The translations under genes and the position numbers were made by a program. A stretch of DNA of 9,548 nucleotides from RBG-16-64-43 sp964353865 (lineage in GTDB: Bacteria > Chloroflexota > Anaerolineae > Anaerolineales > RBG-16-64-43), in contig CAYGXJ010000024.1 in the NCBI GenBank assembly GCA_964353865.1, forward strand, positions 1 through 9,548. The letters are read 5' to 3'. The notes below the pieces were generated by a model. It did no database searches. It saw only the letters and a program-made list of their open reading frames with translations, and had not been told where the DNA came from. This document shows positions 1-7,636 of the stretch, piece by piece; position 1 is the stretch's first letter; each line of letters opens with the position of its first letter.

Positions 1-1
1 G

Positions 2-1231
2 TACCTCAATCGCAATCGGGAGGTGGTCCACCCGGTGGTGGCGGTCAACCGCGAGGTGGACGGCATCGGCATCGAGGTCGCTGTGCAGTACACCGATGTC
101 TACAACGAATCGGTGTACTCGTTCGCCAATACCATCAACACGGTCGACGGCGGCACCCATCTTACGGGGCTGCGCACCGCGCTGACCCGCACGATTAACG
201 ACTACGCGCGCAAGGCGGGCCTGCTCAAGGAAAGCGACCCGAATTTCTCGGGTGACGATACGCGCGAAGGCCTGACGGCGATCGTCTCGATCAAGCATCC
301 GGACCCGCAATTCGAATCGCAGACCAAAGTCAAGCTGATGAACGCCGAGGTGCAGACCCTGGTTCAACAAGTGGTGGCGGAAGGGTTTGGAACCTTTCTC
401 GAGGAAAACCCTCGCGAGGCGCGGGCCATCGTCGAGAAGTGCCTGACTTCAGCCCGGGCTCGCGACGCGGCCAAGAAGGCGCGCGATCTGGTCATTCGTA
501 AGTCCGCTCTCGAGAGCCTCACTCTGCCGGGCAAGCTCGCAGATTGCTCTGAGCGCGACCCGGGGATGGCCGAGTTGTATATCGTCGAAGGCGACAGCGC
601 CGGCGGTTCCGCCAAACAGGGTCGCGACCGCCACTTCCAGGCCATCTTGCCGTTGCGCGGCAAGATCATGAACACCGAGCGGGCTCGGCTCGACAAGATC
701 CTCGGCAGCAATGAGATCAGGTCGTTGGTCTCCGCCCTCGGCACGGGCATCGGCGAGGGGTTCGACGTGAGCGGCCTGCGCTACGGGCGGGTCATCATTA
801 TGACCGATGCGGATGTGGATGGATCGCATATCCGCACGCTGCTCTTGACCTTCTTCTTCCGCTACATGGCCGCGCTGGTGGAGGAGGGCCACCTCTTCAT
901 CGCCCAGCCGCCGCTTTATCGCATCGAAAGCAAGGGCCGCGGGGCCAACGTGCGCTACACCTACTCCGATCCCGAACGTGACCGCGTCGTGAAGGAATTG
1001 GGCGGCCCGGACAAGGTCAGCATGCAGCGATACAAGGGTCTGGGCGAAATGAATCCCCAGCAGTTGTGGGAGACCACCATGGATCCCACCCACCGCACGC
1101 TGTTGTTGGTCACGGTCGAAGACGCCGCCGAGGCGGATCGCACATTCGACATGCTCATGGGTTCGGCTGTCCCGCCGCGGCGGCGCTTCATCCAGACTCA
1201 CGCCCGCGACGTCCGCAATCTCGACATCTGA
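2..1231 (+). CDS. gyrB: DNA gyrase subunit B, 3' part (5' end outside window)
   Basis: ATPase and TOPRIM subunit of type IIA topoisomerase, which with GyrA introduces negative supercoils into the chromosome. The reading frame is open from base 2 and ends at TGA 1229-1231, giving 409 residues of what is normally a protein of about 640. The N-terminal GHKL ATPase pocket is therefore outside the window. Visible are the end of the transducer domain (YTDVYNESVYSFANTINT, then GGTHLTG); the TOPRIM glutamate motif EGDSAGGS at bases 587-610; the metal-binding DADVDGSHI at 806-832; and the C-terminal QRYKGLGEMNPQQLW from about 1025, ending in FIQTHARDVRNLDI. There is no large insert in the TOPRIM region of the enterobacterial kind. 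ParE is the alternative, but the AKQGRDR and GLGEMN context and the overall match are GyrB-like. No terminator is evident before the downstream kinase gene. Confidence 0.97.
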   Translation, partial: YLNRNREVVHPVVAVNREVDGIGIEVAVQYTDVYNESVYSFANTINTVDGGTHLTGLRTALTRTINDYARKAGLLKESDPNFSGDDTREGLTAIVSIKHPDPQFESQTKVKLMNAEVQTLVQQVVAEGFGTFLEENPREARAIVEKCLTSARARDAAKKARDLVIRKSALESLTLPGKLADCSERDPGMAELYIVEGDSAGGSAKQGRDRHFQAILPLRGKIMNTERARLDKILGSNEIRSLVSALGTGIGEGFDVSGLRYGRVIIMTDADVDGSHIRTLLLTFFFRYMAALVEEGHLFIAQPPLYRIESKGRGANVRYTYSDPERDRVVKELGGPDKVSMQRYKGLGEMNPQQLWETTMDPTHRTLLLVTVEDAAEADRTFDMLMGSAVPPRRRFIQTHARDVRNLDI

Positions 1232-1317
1232 GACGAGTCAGGGGCCCCCAGCGCGCGCGTTGCCGCAACCGAACGCGCACGAAGGCACGCAGCGCACACC
1301 GGAGTTAGAGGACTGCA

Positions 1318-3348
1318 ATGACACTCGAGATTGGGAGCCTGGTCAACGGGCGCTATCGTGTCGAGCGCGTGCTCGGGCAGGGGGGCATGGGTGCCGTGTA
1401 TGCGGCGATCGACGAAAACCTCGGAATCCCGGTCGCCCTGAAAGAAAACCTCTTCACCACCGACGAATACGCCCGGCAATTCCGGCGTGAAGCGACCATC
1501 CTGGCGACCTTGCGCCATCCCAATCTGCCTCGTGTGACCGACCACTTCGTCATCCCCGAGAAGGGGCAATACCTGGTTATGGACTTCGTCGACGGCGAGG
1601 ACTTGCGCCATCGCCTGGAACAACAGGGTGCCCTGAAAGAGGCCGAGGTCGTCGAGTGGGGCAAGCACATCTGCGAAGCGGTCAACTACCTGCATACGCA
1701 GCGGCGGCCCATCTTGCATCGCGACATCAAGCCTTCGAACATCCGCATCACCTCGGATGGTCGGGCGGTCTTGGTGGACTTCGGACTCGCGAAGATGGCC
1801 GGCACGACCACCACCGTCGGGCCGAGGGGAATGACCCCCGGATTTGCGCCCCCCGAACAATACGGCGGCGGGCAGGTGGACGCGCGCGCCGACATCTATG
1901 CTCTCGCGGCAACCCTCTATCAGGTGTTGACCGGCGCCATGCCCGAGGACGGCCTGGACCGGGCCATGGGCTATGCCAACCTCACCCCCGTCCGGACGCG
2001 TAACACCAAGACCTCCGAGTGGCTTGCGCTTGCGATCGAGAAGGGGCTGGAAGTCCGTGTGGAAGACCGCTTCCGATCGGCGAGCGATCTTCACGCTGCG
2101 CTGAGCGCCGGGGGGGCAGCGGGAGCGGCTCCGGCCGACGCCACGCGTGTGGCGTCCAAGCTGCCGGCTGGCGCCACAATCGCGCGGCGGCCCTCGCCTG
2201 CGCCGCAAGCGCGCGGCAAACGACGGAGCGTGGGTTGCACCTTCGGCATCGTTCTGGGGGTGCTTGCGCTAGTAGGGATTGGCGGCTACTTCGGGACGCG
2301 GGGGCTGATCGGGTTGCCGACGCTCCCCCCTAGCGCCTCGAGCGCGATTTCACCCATTGAGACCCCCTCGCCACCCGGCACGCGACCCACACAGCAGCCT
2401 GCGGCCAGCCTCACGCTCGATGGGCGCGCGACGCAGTCGGCGCCAACTGGAACCGTGGCACCGCTGGTGGAAACCGAGCCACCCGCGGCCTCACCCACGA
2501 CTCAGGCTCAGTATGCGGGCAGCCTGATCGCGTTCGCCTCTGAGCGCACGGGCAAACCGCAAGTCTTCGTTATGCGCGACGACGGCAGCGGCCTGCGGCA
2601 AGTAACCGATCTGGCGGAGGGGGCCTGCCAACCGGACTGGTCCCCAGACGGAACGCGCTTGGCCTTCACTTCGCCCTGCAAAGGCAATCTGCAGCGTTAC
2701 GAGAACGCCTCCATCTACCTGGTTAACCTTGACGGCTCGGGGGTGACGCCCATTTCCACCGCGCCCGGAGGCGATTTCGACCCGGCCTGGTCGCCGGACG
2801 GCAAACGCATCGCGTTTACCTCGCTGCAGGACGGGGCGGCGCCGCACATTTTCGTCATGGACGTCGACGGGAACAACCGGGTGCGCCTGAGTGCGGAAGG
2901 CGGGCGGGACTATCAACCCCGCTGGTCGACGGATGGAACACGATTGATCTACTTGACTGTGCCTTCCACGGGGGATTCGACGGTATTCGAAATGGTTGCG
3001 GATGGGACGGAGAAGCAGCAGTACTCGCGCGGCCAGGGCGCCAATTCCAGCCCAGACTGGTCGCGAGATGGGCGGCTTGTTCTGTACATCAATTCCGCGC
3101 GCAATGGCCAGGTCGTGACGACCCTATACGAGAAGCGCGGCTTCGTGGAGAATCCGATGCTGGTCGGTGCGGGGGGCTCGTCGACTGCTCGCTTCTCGCC
3201 CGACAGCCAATGGATCGTAGCGGACGCGATGGACTCGAACCGCGTGCGCTCCATATGGAAGATGCGCGTCGTCGGCGGCGGGTTGCTTCAACTCACCGCG
3301 GATAAGTCGGCGAATTACGATCCGGCGTGGCAACCGGCCGTGCCGTAG
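1318..3348 (+). CDS. Membrane-anchored Ser/Thr protein kinase with PD40/TolB-type repeats
   Basis: Predicted Hanks-type (PknB-like) kinase of 676 residues. The kinase domain spans about 14-262: glycine loop GQGGMGAV at 20-27, ATP lysine K42 in VALKE, catalytic HRDIKPSN at 134-141 (D136), DFG at 154-156, PPE at 178-180 and DIY at 192-194, so all key catalytic residues are present. A Pro/Ala-rich linker leads to one hydrophobic segment at about 304-325 preceded by basic residues (GKRRS), which predicts a cytoplasmic kinase and an exported C-terminus. A Ser/Pro/Thr-rich stalk (335-398) follows, then PD40 repeats with W/FS-x-DG/S cores at about 441, 491, 536, 581 and 626 and a final WQP at 671, probably one six-bladed propeller. 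ATG 1318 is supported by AGAGGA at 1307-1312, 5 bp upstream. The propeller presumably senses an extracellular ligand or cell-wall component; the ligand and the phosphorylation targets are unknown. Confidence 0.93.
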   Translation: MTLEIGSLVNGRYRVERVLGQGGMGAVYAAIDENLGIPVALKENLFTTDEYARQFRREATILATLRHPNLPRVTDHFVIPEKGQYLVMDFVDGEDLRHRLEQQGALKEAEVVEWGKHICEAVNYLHTQRRPILHRDIKPSNIRITSDGRAVLVDFGLAKMAGTTTTVGPRGMTPGFAPPEQYGGGQVDARADIYALAATLYQVLTGAMPEDGLDRAMGYANLTPVRTRNTKTSEWLALAIEKGLEVRVEDRFRSASDLHAALSAGGAAGAAPADATRVASKLPAGATIARRPSPAPQARGKRRSVGCTFGIVLGVLALVGIGGYFGTRGLIGLPTLPPSASSAISPIETPSPPGTRPTQQPAASLTLDGRATQSAPTGTVAPLVETEPPAASPTTQAQYAGSLIAFASERTGKPQVFVMRDDGSGLRQVTDLAEGACQPDWSPDGTRLAFTSPCKGNLQRYENASIYLVNLDGSGVTPISTAPGGDFDPAWSPDGKRIAFTSLQDGAAPHIFVMDVDGNNRVRLSAEGGRDYQPRWSTDGTRLIYLTVPSTGDSTVFEMVADGTEKQQYSRGQGANSSPDWSRDGRLVLYINSARNGQVVTTLYEKRGFVENPMLVGAGGSSTARFSPDSQWIVADAMDSNRVRSIWKMRVVGGGLLQLTADKSANYDPAWQPAVP

Positions 3349-3368
3349 GCCGGATCGGGGAGCGAGCC

Positions 3369-3923
3369 GTGCGGGTTGTGGCGGGCCTGGCCAAGGGCAG
3401 GATTCTCAAGGCCGTTCCGGGCGCAGCCACGCGGCCAATAACTGATCGTGTGAAGGTCGCCTTGTTCGACATCCTGGCCCCCGAGATAGCGGGGGCCTCT
3501 CTCTTGGACTTGTTTTCGGGGACTGGCGCGGTAGGCATCGAGGCCCTCAGCCGTGGTGCAGCGCGAGCGGTATTCGTGGATCGCGAGCTCGCGGCGATCC
3601 GCGTTATCCTGGAGAACTTGAAGCTCACCGGGTTGAGCGCTGGTGCGCAGGTGGTGCGCGCGGACGCCTTCAGCTACCTTGAACGTCGCGGTGTGCCGGC
3701 TTTCGACATGATCTACATCGCTCCTCCACAGTATCGTGGCATGTGGCGGGAAGCGTTGCAGCACCTCGATCGCTGGCCGGATTGGCTCGTGCCGGACGGC
3801 CAGGCCATCGTGCAGTTGGACCCGCGCGAGTTCGAGGAGGTTGAGCTGTCGGTGCTGCGAGAGGCGGACCGACGCCGATACGGCAGCACGCTGCTTGTGT
3901 TCTACGAACGCCCCGGAAGCTAG
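3369..3923 (+). CDS. rsmD: 16S rRNA (guanine(966)-N2)-methyltransferase RsmD
   Basis: SAM-dependent methyltransferase expected to make m2G966 of 16S rRNA in the assembling 30S subunit. The protein is 184 residues, normal for the family. The N-terminus has the family hallmark RVVAGLAKGR at 2-11, then TRPITDRVKVALFDIL at 21-36. SAM motif I is DLFSGTGAVGIEAL at 47-60, with acidic D71 closing the next strand. Motif IV, usually D/N-PP-Y/F, reads APPQY at 118-122, an unusual form (see findings). I chose the GTG at 3369 because it places MRVVAG at the N-terminus as in homologues and has GGGGAG at 3357-3362, 6 bp upstream. An ATG at 3327 in the same frame lies inside the kinase gene and would add 14 atypical residues. 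It starts 20 bp after the kinase stop and is probably co-transcribed with it. The usual coaD neighbour is absent. Confidence 0.92.
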   Translation: MRVVAGLAKGRILKAVPGAATRPITDRVKVALFDILAPEIAGASLLDLFSGTGAVGIEALSRGAARAVFVDRELAAIRVILENLKLTGLSAGAQVVRADAFSYLERRGVPAFDMIYIAPPQYRGMWREALQHLDRWPDWLVPDGQAIVQLDPREFEEVELSVLREADRRRYGSTLLVFYERPGS

Positions 3924-3936
3924 CCCCGACTCGCGC

Positions 3937-4455
3937 TCAGGGCCCGTCGCCTGCAAACTGAATGTGGAAGGAGCCCTGCGGGTCGTACCACGATCGGGCG
4001 AGGAAGGGCATCGCCCCGGCCGGCTGCCCCACCAGGCGCGCCACAAGCGCAGGCAGATCCGCCACGTGCGGCAGACGGGCCAGGTCGTTGGGCGAGACCC
4101 ACTCGAGCGACCCCTCGGCGGAGGCGCGCAGGGGGAGGTCGCCGGCTAGCGTAGTGCGAAAGACGCACACCAGCACGCCGCGCTCGGAAGTGACGTCGAC
4201 AGTCATCAGCCCGGCCAGTTCGAGCGCAAGCCCCCGCAGTCCCGTTTCCTCCTCCAGCTCGCGCCGGGCGGCCGAGAGGACATCTTCGCCGCGTTCCACA
4301 TGGCCTCCGATCGCGTTGAATCGGTCCGGCCAGATCCGCTTGGCGCTCGCCCCGCGCAGCAGGAGAACCTGCTCGCCGCGGAACACAAAGACGAGCGTGC
4401 GAGGGACGAGCGCATAGCGCATCGCCTCTCGCACGCCTTGCTCTTCGCGGCCCAT
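3937..4455 (-). CDS. NUDIX hydrolase
   Basis: Predicted pyrophosphohydrolase acting on a nucleoside diphosphate linked to another moiety; the substrate cannot be told from sequence. With the ATG at 4455 the product is 172 residues. The full Nudix box is intact: G51, five residues, E57, seven residues, then RELEEETGL at 65-73, giving the metal-binding REUXEEXGU pattern. It is preceded by RTLVFVFRGEQVLLLRG (19-35) and KRIWPDRFNAIGGH, the usual first beta-strands. The C-terminal part (SFHIQF) lacks a second recognisable domain. The start is uncertain: ATG 4455 has no Shine-Dalgarno; GTG 4434 has GAAGAG 6 bp upstream; ATG 4422 gives the neat MRYALVPRT start. Any of these leaves the catalytic domain whole. 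It follows the aldolase-like gene by about 37-70 bp on the same strand and probably shares its transcript. It ends 13 bp from the convergent rsmD. Confidence 0.9.
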   Translation of the reverse strand: MGREEQGVREAMRYALVPRTLVFVFRGEQVLLLRGASAKRIWPDRFNAIGGHVERGEDVLSAARRELEEETGLRGLALELAGLMTVDVTSERGVLVCVFRTTLAGDLPLRASAEGSLEWVSPNDLARLPHVADLPALVARLVGQPAGAMPFLARSWYDPQGSFHIQFAGDGP

Positions 4456-4492
4456 GGGGTTGAGGTTCGTGGGAGCCGAATGACGGAAAAGG

Positions 4493-5917
4493 TCAGTCGG
4501 CGAGGTCGCGGGCGGCTTGGTCGGGCCCGCTCGCCTTGCCGCCGAAATCGGCAACTGATTTGTGCAAAGCAACGGGTTTGACATACGTGCCCACCACATC
4601 CGCCGTGCCGCCCACGCCGAGCTGGTCGAAGAGGAATCCAAACTGCTTCTCCCAGGCTTCGCGGATGAGCGCGCGTGCGGCGTCGGGCAGGGTCCACATC
4701 TTTGCCTTGAAGGGGCCGATGGCCTTCTTGCGCGCCTTGTAGATGAATTGCTCATCGGTGTCGGTGGGTTTGCGTTCATCGGCGCAGTGTTCACGGGTCC
4801 AGGCGAAGACTTCCTCCCGCAATTCCGCCGGGAGGTGATCGAAGGCAATGTTCTGGAAGTTCGTCGCCAGATGGACCTCGCAGGCCTCGTTCTGCGGGAA
4901 GTTGCGAAAGGCGTTCTCGGGCAGGGTGGACGCGCCGTGTTGCACGGCACCCGCCAGGCCGAACTGGCTGCGCGCGACGCGCGAGAGGCGCAGCAACGTG
5001 CCGAAATCCACCGCGACCTGGGCCATGCTGCCGTCCGGCAGCACCACGCCGCCGTGCGAGGTGCCGGTCTGGATGCTGATCTTGCTCAGCCCGAGCGCGC
5101 TGCCGGCCAGGCGGTCGAGTTCCACGCCATAGAGCTGCAGGTAGGCGCGCAGCTCCTCCTCGGTGCTGTTGCGCCCGCCGACCTCTCCGATTTCACCTCC
5201 AACGGAAATCTCAAGGCCCTTGGGCTGGTGGGTGCGGATGAAGGCTGTGAACGCCGCGCACAGGTGGGCGTTGAGCATCTGCTGCTCGTGGACCGTCGAG
5301 CGGTTGAGATCCACCAGGGTGGAGGTGTCGATGTCGATGTTGTAGAAGCCTGCCTGGATGGACTCGGAAATCAGGTCTCGAATGGCCTGGAGTTCCGCCT
5401 CCGGCGCGGAGGCATACTTCTTTGCCGATACTTGGAAGTGGTCGCCTTGGATGAAGACAGGACCGCTCCAACCTTCGCAGATCGCCGCAGCCAACACCGA
5501 GGCGGCGTATTCCGCGGGGCGCTGGTCGGTGTAGCCCATCTCAGACCGCGCAATCTCGAAGATGATCGAGCCGGCGCGGCGCACGCGAGCTGCGCGGAAG
5601 ACGGCGCGCGCGGCATCGAAGGAGAGCATACGCAGATTGATGGCCGGCACGGTAAAAGTGGATGGGGCCTCGCCGCGGCCGCGAGCCATGTACAGGTCGT
5701 TGATCGAGGCGGGGACGATACCGAGGGCGAGGGCCGTTTCCCAAATCAGCCAGCGGGCTTCCGCCCGCGCTTGGGGTTCGCCCGTGGCGGAAGTCTCTGC
5801 CATGAGGATGGAGGCCGCAGGCAGCCTCTTGCGATTGCCCGGGACGAGGCCGGCGGAGGTCCACGTGGCGTCGCTGCCCAAGTAGCGGCGCGCTATTTCG
5901 GTATGCTGTTCGCTCAT
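4493..5917 (-). CDS. Class II (metal-dependent) ketose-bisphosphate aldolase-like protein
   Basis: Predicted TIM-barrel aldolase related to class II fructose-/tagatose-bisphosphate aldolases, which cleave or form a ketose bisphosphate with dihydroxyacetone phosphate using a divalent metal, usually zinc. At 474 residues it is longer than the 280-360 of classical enzymes. Landmarks in family order: GPVFIQGDHFQV (152-163), with D159-H160 matching the catalytic Asp and metal His; AGFYNIDIDTST (189-200); EISVGGEIGEVGG (236-248), with E242 as a possible metal-site acid; TGTSHGGV (284-291), with H288; and AVQHGAST (324-331), with H327. The N-terminal 60 and C-terminal 110 residues do not match the short enzymes. 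ATG 5917 has AGGA at 5925-5928, 7 bp upstream, and a strong promoter behind it. A tagatose-bisphosphate aldolase (KbaZ/GatZ-like) role, or an aldolase of unknown substrate, is possible. The fold assignment is firmer than the substrate. Confidence 0.78.
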   Translation of the reverse strand: MSEQHTEIARRYLGSDATWTSAGLVPGNRKRLPAASILMAETSATGEPQARAEARWLIWETALALGIVPASINDLYMARGRGEAPSTFTVPAINLRMLSFDAARAVFRAARVRRAGSIIFEIARSEMGYTDQRPAEYAASVLAAAICEGWSGPVFIQGDHFQVSAKKYASAPEAELQAIRDLISESIQAGFYNIDIDTSTLVDLNRSTVHEQQMLNAHLCAAFTAFIRTHQPKGLEISVGGEIGEVGGRNSTEEELRAYLQLYGVELDRLAGSALGLSKISIQTGTSHGGVVLPDGSMAQVAVDFGTLLRLSRVARSQFGLAGAVQHGASTLPENAFRNFPQNEACEVHLATNFQNIAFDHLPAELREEVFAWTREHCADERKPTDTDEQFIYKARKKAIGPFKAKMWTLPDAARALIREAWEKQFGFLFDQLGVGGTADVVGTYVKPVALHKSVADFGGKASGPDQAARDLAD

Positions 5918-5963
5918 CGTCTCATCCTATCGTGCGCGTGGTCGGTGAAGGAACGCAATCATT

Positions 5964-5991
5964 ATTATACACACGCGGCGAGGGCTGGCAA
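5964..5991 (-). promoter_or_regulatory. Sigma-70-type promoter for the aldolase-NUDIX pair
   Basis: Read on the minus strand, TTGCCA (5991-5986) and TATAAT (5969-5964) are separated by 16 bp. The -10 is perfect and the -35 matches TTGACA at 5 of 6 positions. Transcription would begin near 5957, leaving a leader of about 40 nt with AGGA before ATG 5917. The site is in the 113-bp gap between the cbiO stop and the aldolase start, a clearly AT-richer spot in GC-rich DNA. The rest of this gap holds no gene and no clear terminator. Confidence 0.7.
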
Positions 5992-6030
5992 GATCATCCT
6001 CTCTCGATCACCAAGTGACATCCAAGGCGA

Positions 6031-6741
6031 TCAAAGCGCTTCGAGCCCGTGCGCCTCAAGCAGGGCCGGGTCGGCCAACAGGGCAGCGGTTGCTCCGTCG
6101 GCGAAGACCCGGCCTCGATCGAGGAGAATCGTGCGCGGCAACAGCTCGGCCACCATGTGCAAATCGTGGGTGGAGACGAACATTGTTTGCGGCAGATCGC
6201 GCAGGAGGTGGATCAGATTGCGCCGTCCGCGCGGATCGAGCCCGGCCGTAGGTTCGTCGAGCACGAGCACCTCCGGCTCCATGGACAGCACGGAGGCGAT
6301 GGCCACCCGCTTCTTCTCGCCATTGCTCAGGTGATGCGAAACCCGGCTCTCCTGGCCGGACATGCCGATCGACGCCAGGGCAGTTTTCACCCTTGCGCGA
6401 ATCTGCGTCTCACTCAAACCCATGTAGATCGGCCCGAAGGCGACGTCTTCCAGAACGGTGGGCGAGAAGAGTTGGTCGTCTGGATCCTGAAAGACCATTC
6501 CGACGGCCGCGCGAATCGGCCCAAGGGTCGCCTGGCTGAGGGTGTGACCGCAGATGATGAGCTCGCCCTGGCCGCTGAGAATGCCATTCAGGTGGAGCAG
6601 AAGCGTGGACTTGCCGGCGCCGTTCGGGCCGACGAGCGCAACCTTCTCGCCCGGGGCGATGCGAAAAGTAACATCCTCGAGCGCCGGGTGCCCGTCCGGA
6701 TATGAGAACGACAAGTGGCGGACATCTATGGAGTGGTGCAC
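6031..6741 (-). CDS. cbiO: ECF transporter ATPase CbiO (cobalt/nickel uptake type)
   Basis: Cytoplasmic ABC ATPase that powers the CbiMQO metal importer. It has 236 residues with all ABC motifs in order: Walker A GPNGAGKST at 38-46, Q-loop Q85 in VFQDPDDQ, signature LSNGEKKR at 138-145 (a variant of LSGGQ), Walker B VLVLDEP with E163, D-loop AGLD, and H-loop H192 in STHD. The phrase FQDPDDQLFSPTVLEDVAFG is typical of CbiO/EcfA proteins. The start is a GTG at 6741, 4 bp after the cbiQ stop, with GGGG of the cbiQ end acting as a weak ribosome binding site, so translational coupling is likely. Only one ATPase gene is present, so the transporter would use a CbiO homodimer, as in group I ECF systems. 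Confidence 0.95.
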   Translation of the reverse strand: MHHSIDVRHLSFSYPDGHPALEDVTFRIAPGEKVALVGPNGAGKSTLLLHLNGILSGQGELIICGHTLSQATLGPIRAAVGMVFQDPDDQLFSPTVLEDVAFGPIYMGLSETQIRARVKTALASIGMSGQESRVSHHLSNGEKKRVAIASVLSMEPEVLVLDEPTAGLDPRGRRNLIHLLRDLPQTMFVSTHDLHMVAELLPRTILLDRGRVFADGATAALLADPALLEAHGLEAL

Positions 6742-6745
6742 CGGC

Positions 6746-7564
6746 TTAGCCCCAGAAGAGGGCCCCCAGGCTGAGAAGGAAGGCGAGCAGGGAGAGCCCG
6801 CCGGCCAGGGTCAGCCATGCGGAAGGAGAGAGCCGCGAAATCGGAAGGCTGCGCACCTCGCCGTCGTATCCGCGCGACAGCATGGCCCCGTAGATCCGAT
6901 CGCTGCGATCGAAGGCGCGCAGGAACAGGTTGCCCGCCATTCCGCCGGCCACTCGCGCGCGCCATGCGAGGGGCGGCATCGGCCGGCGGCTGGCCCTGCC
7001 GGCCGAAAGGGCAGGGCGCCCAGATCGAGCGGCCCGTGCACGCATCAGACGCAGCGCTTCATCTGCAAGGACGAAGAGGTACCGCCACATCAAGCCGAAC
7101 ATCGCGACCAAGAGGCGCGGAAGACGAACGGCGCGCATGGCCTGCAAGAGGTCGGGAAATGATGTGCTGGAGGTCAGCACGATGGCCGCCTGAATGGATA
7201 GCCACGACTTGAGCCCCACGCTGAGGAAGCGCTCCAGTCCCTCGAGGGAGGCGGTCGGCGTCCACGAGCCGAGTCTCAGGCTGAAGAGGTCTGTGCCCTG
7301 GATACTGAAGACCAGAGGCAACGCGGCCAGCACAAAGGGCAAGGCCAGGCTGGCCCGGCGCTGCACGTACCCGACCCCCAGGCGCGACAGGATTTCCACC
7401 GACAACATCGTGGCCAAGAGCAAGATGTAGACAGGCCAGGCGGCGTAAGGCGTGAGGGAGGCAGTCAGAATGAACGCCACAGTCAGGATGAACTTGACCC
7501 GCCCGTCGAGGGCGTGAACAGGGCTCTCAAGTGATCGATGCGGGTCGAGGTAATGGACGTGCAT
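6746..7564 (-). CDS. cbiQ: ECF transporter transmembrane component CbiQ
   Basis: Transmembrane coupling protein that links the metal-binding CbiM to the CbiO ATPase dimer. The product is 272 residues from ATG 7564, beginning MHVHYLDPHR, with typical hydrophobic segments near 25-40, 44-60, 72-88, 120-133, 152-167 and 249-269. Two family coupling-helix signatures are visible: MRAVRLPRLL at 143-152, and FLRAFDRSDRIYGAMLSRG at 214-232, which ends in the ArgDP-like motif contacting the ATPase. Between them lies a very Arg/Ala/Pro-rich cytoplasmic loop (about 172-206). A GTG three codons upstream (7573) is an alternative start; neither has a good Shine-Dalgarno. The 72-bp gap to the cbiM stop contains no other recognisable feature. 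It is the third gene of the fur-cbiM-cbiQ-cbiO operon. Confidence 0.93.
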   Translation of the reverse strand: MHVHYLDPHRSLESPVHALDGRVKFILTVAFILTASLTPYAAWPVYILLLATMLSVEILSRLGVGYVQRRASLALPFVLAALPLVFSIQGTDLFSLRLGSWTPTASLEGLERFLSVGLKSWLSIQAAIVLTSSTSFPDLLQAMRAVRLPRLLVAMFGLMWRYLFVLADEALRLMRARAARSGRPALSAGRASRRPMPPLAWRARVAGGMAGNLFLRAFDRSDRIYGAMLSRGYDGEVRSLPISRLSPSAWLTLAGGLSLLAFLLSLGALFWG

Positions 7565-7636
7565 TGGGTTCACGCAGCGCGTCGAGCTACGCGCGATAGG
7601 CGGGTTGGCTGCTCTGGTGGCATTCGGACGCCTCGC

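Noticed and set aside
449..1201. 250-codon minus-strand frame opposite gyrB
   Set aside because: It lies wholly within the conserved GyrB coding region and its translation is low-complexity, Arg/Ala/His-rich, with no domain.
1255..1278. 7-bp GC-rich inverted repeat (GCGCGTT / AACGCGC, 10-nt loop) after gyrB as a terminator
   Set aside because: There is no T run after the stem, and such short GC repeats are expected by chance in this composition.
1198..2208. 336-codon minus-strand frame opposite the kinase domain
   Set aside because: It is antisense to intact kinase motifs and has no recognisable family features.
3327..3368. ATG 3327 as the start of rsmD
   Set aside because: It would overlap the kinase gene and add residues unlike RsmD. 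GTG 3369 has a good ribosome binding site and gives the family N-terminus.
4562..6334. 590-codon open frame on the plus strand opposite the aldolase and the end of cbiO
   Set aside because: It is antisense to two genes with clear family motifs, runs across the promoter and cbiO end, and its translation shows no recognisable domain. Long antisense frames are common in GC-rich genes.
7565..7636. Small gene or separate cbiN between cbiM and cbiQ
   Set aside because: The gap is 72 bp with no start, ribosome binding site or coding character, and the CbiN-like role is covered by the PDGLE domain fused to CbiM.
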